This document shows, one piece after another, positions 60,773 through 64,000 of a DNA stretch of 64,000 bases. Made by a program: the position numbers and the translations under genes. The notes under the pieces are model-generated. The model had not been told where the DNA came from, ran no database searches, and worked only from the letters and a program-made list of their open reading frames with translations. The DNA comes from Nocardioides antri (GTDB taxonomy: Bacteria > Actinomycetota > Actinomycetes > Propionibacteriales > Nocardioidaceae), in the NCBI RefSeq assembly GCF_008373765.1, contig NZ_VUJW01000003.1, positions 620,001 through 684,000 of the forward strand, written 5' to 3'. Positions within the stretch are counted from its first letter, which is position 1. The number at the start of each line of letters is the position of its first letter.

Positions 60773-61969
60773 GTGCGGATCGGCGTGGTGGGTGCGGGAC
60801 TGGCGGGACTGGCGTGTGCGTGGAAGCTGCACCGCGCCGGTCATGACGTGGTGGTGCTCGAGGCGCGGGACCGGGTGGGCGGCCGGACCTGGTCGACGAC
60901 GCTCCCGAACGGGGTCGTGGTCGAGCGGGGCGGTGAGTGGATCGACGCGGACCAGCACACGATCCGGCGGGCCTGCGCGGAGCTCGGGCTGCCGCTGGCG
61001 CCGCACGGCGTCCGCTTCCACCGTCGGCGGGTGAACGGCGAGGTGCCCACCCTGGCGACGCTCGAGCGCACGCTGGCCGACGTCGCCGCCCGGATCCCGG
61101 ACGGCGACACGACCGTGGCGGCGGCGTTCGAGGAGGCCCTCGGACCGGAGTACGGCGCCGACCCGGCCTTCCTGCGGATCGCCACCTCGACCGCGGGCGA
61201 CCCGGCCGCGGCCAGCGCCCGGTTCCACGTCGCGCGGGCCGAGGGTGCCCGGGTCGACGCGGCCACCCGGGTGGTCGGTGGCAACCAGCGGATCGCGGAG
61301 ACACTCGCGGCCGGGCTCGGCGACCGGGTCCGCCTCCGGACGCCGGTCGCGGGCGTCGCGGTCGAGGGCCGGCACGCGGTCCTGACCACGGACCGGGAGT
61401 CGCTGGAGCTGGACCGCGCGGTGGTCGCCGTACCGCTGGCGCTCCTCGACGACCTCGGGTGGGAGCCGGGCTTCCCCGAGCAGTGGCAGACCGGACTCGA
61501 GCACCTGGTCACCGGCACCGCCGTGAAGCTCTCGGTCCCGACCGCCGGCAGTGCTCACCCCGACGGCGTCCAGCACCCCGAGCTGGCCTGGTGGGCCTGG
61601 AACTCCCTCGACCCGGCGGGCGACGGAGGCGTCCCCGCCGTCTCCTGCTTCGCGGGCGGTCCTGCCACCCGGGACCGCCTCGAGCTCGCCGACGGCCCGG
61701 CCCGCTGGGTCGAGGAGCTCGGCGCCCTGCGCCCGGACCTCGACCTGGTCGCCGACCAGGCCCTGCTCACCGACTGGGAGGCCGAGGCGTGGACGCGGGG
61801 CGGCTACTCCTACGTGCTGGCCGGCCGCTCCCCCGCTGCCGCGGCGCTGCTGCAGCGACCGGCGGGGCCCCTGGTCCTCGCCGGCGAGCACACGGCCGGC
61901 CCACACTCGGGGACCATGGAGGGCGCCCTCCTGAGCGGCGTCCGCGCCGCTCGCTCGATCACCGGGTGA
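60773..61969 (+). CDS. FAD-dependent amine oxidase (flavin monoamine oxidase family)
   Basis: This 398-aa flavoprotein has the Rossmann dinucleotide motif IGVVGAGLAGLACAWKL with the ribose-binding EARDRVGGRTWS and WIDADQH. The C-terminal FAD contact GPLVLAGEHTAGPHSGTMEGAL is typical of monoamine and polyamine oxidases. It starts at GTG 60773. The gene overlaps the end of the convergent alpha/beta hydrolase gene by 11 bp. The amine substrate cannot be assigned. Confidence 0.9.
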   Translation: MRIGVVGAGLAGLACAWKLHRAGHDVVVLEARDRVGGRTWSTTLPNGVVVERGGEWIDADQHTIRRACAELGLPLAPHGVRFHRRRVNGEVPTLATLERTLADVAARIPDGDTTVAAAFEEALGPEYGADPAFLRIATSTAGDPAAASARFHVARAEGARVDAATRVVGGNQRIAETLAAGLGDRVRLRTPVAGVAVEGRHAVLTTDRESLELDRAVVAVPLALLDDLGWEPGFPEQWQTGLEHLVTGTAVKLSVPTAGSAHPDGVQHPELAWWAWNSLDPAGDGGVPAVSCFAGGPATRDRLELADGPARWVEELGALRPDLDLVADQALLTDWEAEAWTRGGYSYVLAGRSPAAAALLQRPAGPLVLAGEHTAGPHSGTMEGALLSGVRAARSITG

Positions 61970-62939
61970 CGGCGTCCTCCACGACCTGCTCGACCACGGA
62001 GTCGACCAGCTCGAGGAACACCGGCTTCCACCGCGGGAGGTCGAACACCAGCGACGCGTGACCACCGGGTGAGTAGCGCACGATCGCGTGCGGGATCCGG
62101 GCCGCGAGCTGCCGCTGCCGCTCGGTGGGGATCGCCCGGTCCCGGGCGGTGACCAGGACGCCGGTCGGCACGGCGACGTCACCGATCCACGCGGTCGCGT
62201 CGAACTTGCCGAGCTCGGCCATCACCACGGGCAGCGACCAGAGGCTGGTCGACCGCAGCTCGGCCATGCACCAGGCCCGGAGGTCCGCGTCGGCTGCTGC
62301 TTCCTCCCCGAGCGGCGGCAGGGCCGAGGCGTGCGTCTGCACCTTGTCGGCGGCGACCGAGAGCAGGCCTTCGTTGGCCATCCGCAGCATGAGGAAGAAG
62401 ACCCGCTCGCCCAGGTGCCCCTGCCACCGGGCGGAGGTCGAGCAGAGGACCAGGCCGGCGACGCGGTCGGGGTGCCGGTGCCAGAGCACCTGCGCGCTCG
62501 CGCCGCCCATCGAGTAGCCGACCACGATCGCCCGATCGATCCCGAGTGCGTCGAGCACGGCGACGGCGTCGTCGGCGCAGTCGTCGAGCGTGAACGTCTC
62601 CGACAGGATCCCCCGTCCGTGCCAGCGCTGGTCGAACGTCACAACGCGGTAGCGCCGGCTCAGCTCGTCGAGCACCGAGAACCACGTGAGCGACCCGGTG
62701 GTCGCTATGCCGTGCATGAGCAGCAGCACCGGCGCGTCCGGTGTCGGACCCGGCAGGTCCAGCACGTGCGTCGTCCCCCGGTCCGGCAGGTCGAGCGGGC
62801 GCGCCGGCGGCGGCACGGGTACGTCGGGCGTCGCGCCGTCCGCAAGCCGGCGCAGCCCACGGACCAGCGCCTGCCCACCCACGCGCGCGGCGGTGCGACC
62901 GGCCCGGGCTGAGTGCCGGCCGATGGTCTCGAACGTCAT
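61959..62939 (-). CDS. Alpha/beta hydrolase
   Basis: This 326-aa serine hydrolase has the oxyanion segment LLMHGIATTGSLTW, the nucleophile elbow GYSMGGASAQ near residue 143, the aspartate in VLVTARDRAIP and the histidine in PGGHASLVFD. Its ATG overlaps the stop of the upstream wax-ester-synthase-like gene by 4 bp (ATGA), so the two are coupled. That context suggests an acyl-ester lipase/esterase role, which is inference. Confidence 0.9.
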   Translation of the reverse strand: MTFETIGRHSARAGRTAARVGGQALVRGLRRLADGATPDVPVPPPARPLDLPDRGTTHVLDLPGPTPDAPVLLLMHGIATTGSLTWFSVLDELSRRYRVVTFDQRWHGRGILSETFTLDDCADDAVAVLDALGIDRAIVVGYSMGGASAQVLWHRHPDRVAGLVLCSTSARWQGHLGERVFFLMLRMANEGLLSVAADKVQTHASALPPLGEEAAADADLRAWCMAELRSTSLWSLPVVMAELGKFDATAWIGDVAVPTGVLVTARDRAIPTERQRQLAARIPHAIVRYSPGGHASLVFDLPRWKPVFLELVDSVVEQVVEDAVTR

Positions 62940-64000
62940 GCAGACTCCTGGTCCTTGTTGGCGTCGTTGTCGCCAGCGACGGGCTCGGCCGCGGCGCCGG
63001 GCTCGGGCTTCCCGAGCAGCTCGGCCAGCGCCGGCCGCAGATACGACGCCAGCACCTCCACGTCCGGCAGCAGGTCCGGGCAGGCGAGCAGCGAGAAGTT
63101 CATCCGGTCGACGTACGACCAGACGGTGACGTTGAGGCCGATCCCCTCGACCAGCGGGCCGACGCTGAAGACGTCGGCGAGCTGGGCGCCGCCGATCTTC
63201 ACCCGCTCCCGCGGGCCGGGCACGTTCGAGACGATCGCCGAGAACGGCGCGTTGTGGAAGCGCGCCCCTCGGTGCCGGCTGTAGGCGCGGACCAGTGCCG
63301 AGACGGGCGCGGGCGGCGTGAACTGGGACCAGTCGGCGAGCGAGGTGCCGAGGTGCCGGTTCATCGCCTTGGCGTGGCGGGCGGTCTCGGAGATCACCCG
63401 CAGCCGTTCGACCGGGTCGTCGACGTCGGTGGCGAGCGTGGTGAACATGTTCGACACGTTGTTGCCGAACAGCCGCGGGTCGCTGTCGCGGGGGTCCATC
63501 GCCACCGGCACACCGGCGGTCAGCGAGGCCCGCGGGTGCTCGTCGTGGGCGTCGAGCCAGCGCCGGAGGGCCCCGGAGGTCACGGCGAGCACCACGTCGT
63601 TGAGGGTGAGGCCGGCGACCGAGTCGGCGTGGAGGCGGCGTACCTCCTTGAGGTCGGCGAGCGGCAGCGTGGCCGTGGCGAAGGTCCGACGCGCGGTCAG
63701 CGGGCCGTTGAACGAGGTCGGCGGGGCGTCCTTGATCGGCAGCGGCACCCCGCGGGACTCGCGGTGCCGGTAGCGCAGCATCCCGGTCAGCGCCCGGGCC
63801 GTGCGCGCCAGCAGGCCGGGGATCACCAGCAGCTGGAGGGCGGCGTCGCGCAGCGCCTCGAGGACCATCCGGCGCCGGGACGGCACCTCGTCGCCCTCCG
63901 CGGACTCCGAGAAGAATCCCGGTCGGAGCTCGGCGGAGCCGACGTCCATCACGTTGGCGAGCATCGCGTTGGCCGCGGCGCCGTCGGCCAGCGCGTGGTG
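62936..64000 (-). CDS. Wax ester synthase/diacylglycerol acyltransferase (WS/DGAT), 5' end beyond window
   Basis: 354 codons of a longer gene are present, read continuously from the window edge. The first codons give HHALADG, the catalytic HHxxxDG motif. Other family hallmarks are LTLNDVVLAVTSGALRRWL, NNVSNMFTTLAT and SNVPGPRERVKIGGA. The enzyme esterifies fatty alcohols or diacylglycerol with acyl-CoA, producing wax esters or triacylglycerol. The acyl-CoA binding N-terminal 130 or so residues are outside the window. The downstream hydrolase is coupled by ATGA. Confidence 0.92.
   Translation of the reverse strand, partial: HHALADGAAANAMLANVMDVGSAELRPGFFSESAEGDEVPSRRRMVLEALRDAALQLLVIPGLLARTARALTGMLRYRHRESRGVPLPIKDAPPTSFNGPLTARRTFATATLPLADLKEVRRLHADSVAGLTLNDVVLAVTSGALRRWLDAHDEHPRASLTAGVPVAMDPRDSDPRLFGNNVSNMFTTLATDVDDPVERLRVISETARHAKAMNRHLGTSLADWSQFTPPAPVSALVRAYSRHRGARFHNAPFSAIVSNVPGPRERVKIGGAQLADVFSVGPLVEGIGLNVTVWSYVDRMNFSLLACPDLLPDVEVLASYLRPALAELLGKPEPGAAAEPVAGDNDANKDQESA

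Overview
The window is chromosomal DNA from a high-GC actinobacterium, most likely Nocardioides or a close relative in the Nocardioidaceae. The evidence is the very high GC with strong third-position bias, frequent GTG and TTG starts, several transcripts that look leaderless, a maleylpyruvate-isomerase/MDMPI-type enzyme, DUF2510 (WYPD) proteins, homologues of mycobacterial FadE5, EtfD, DesA3 and its reductase, and IdeR-type and KstR-type operators. It contains no insertion sequence, prophage, rRNA or CRISPR array. There is one tRNA (Gly, CCC).

Layout. 0-6.4 kb: PucR-type regulator facing a ferredoxin reductase/fatty-acid desaturase pair, a lipoprotein, an enoyl-CoA hydratase and a LuxR-type regulator. 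6.4-14 kb: SnoaL-like protein, MFS exporter facing an ECF sigma factor with a SnoaL tail, a reductase/MDMPI pair, a secreted GH43-like protein, and the LysE exporter with LysG. 14-21.4 kb: FadE5-like acyl-CoA dehydrogenase, Rrf2 regulator, a SnoaL-like gene with a KstR site, DUF2461, and a TetR/WrbA/MFS stress cassette. 21.4-31.2 kb: tRNA-Gly, SGNH hydrolase, dCTP deaminase, siderophore-interacting protein with an iron box, CocE-type hydrolase, an RHH/DUF4097 operon, a GH43-like lipoprotein, DUF7218 and a DUF885 peptidase. 31.2-43 kb: EtfD-like membrane Fe-S reductase, a large secreted metal-hydrolase-like protein, a secreted repeat protein, an M1 peptidase lipoprotein, a KstR-site secreted propeller and a Ser/Thr kinase. 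43-49 kb: branched-chain 2-oxoacid dehydrogenase operon (E1alpha, E1beta, E2), CDF cation exporter and glutathionyl-hydroquinone-reductase-like protein. 49-53.3 kb: five envelope proteins, several proline-rich. 53.3-57.1 kb: aromatic/histidinol-phosphate aminotransferase, DDAH with a GntR regulator, a holin-like protein and an LMW phosphatase. 57-64 kb: fused isobutyryl-CoA mutase, a YrdB-like protein, amine oxidase, alpha/beta hydrolase and a truncated wax-ester synthase/DGAT.

How the parts fit. Lipid and branched-chain acyl-CoA metabolism is the common theme: desaturation, beta-oxidation (acyl-CoA dehydrogenase, hydratase, EtfD electron exit to the quinone pool), branched 2-oxoacid oxidation, isobutyryl-CoA isomerisation and acyl-ester storage. 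The strongest unexpected signal is a shared inverted repeat (YTAC-N6-GTAA) upstream of the enoyl-CoA hydratase, the acyl-CoA dehydrogenase and etfD, which are scattered over 30 kb. This suggests one regulator controls all three. Two further exact matches to the steroid-regulator (KstR) consensus sit upstream of a SnoaL-like gene and of a secreted beta-propeller protein. Other notable items are short dispersed repeats translated in frame inside the bkd operon, an eight-fold SLFD motif tail on EtfD, a leaderless RHH promoter packed with TGACGTCA boxes, and twin 18-bp operators before icmF.
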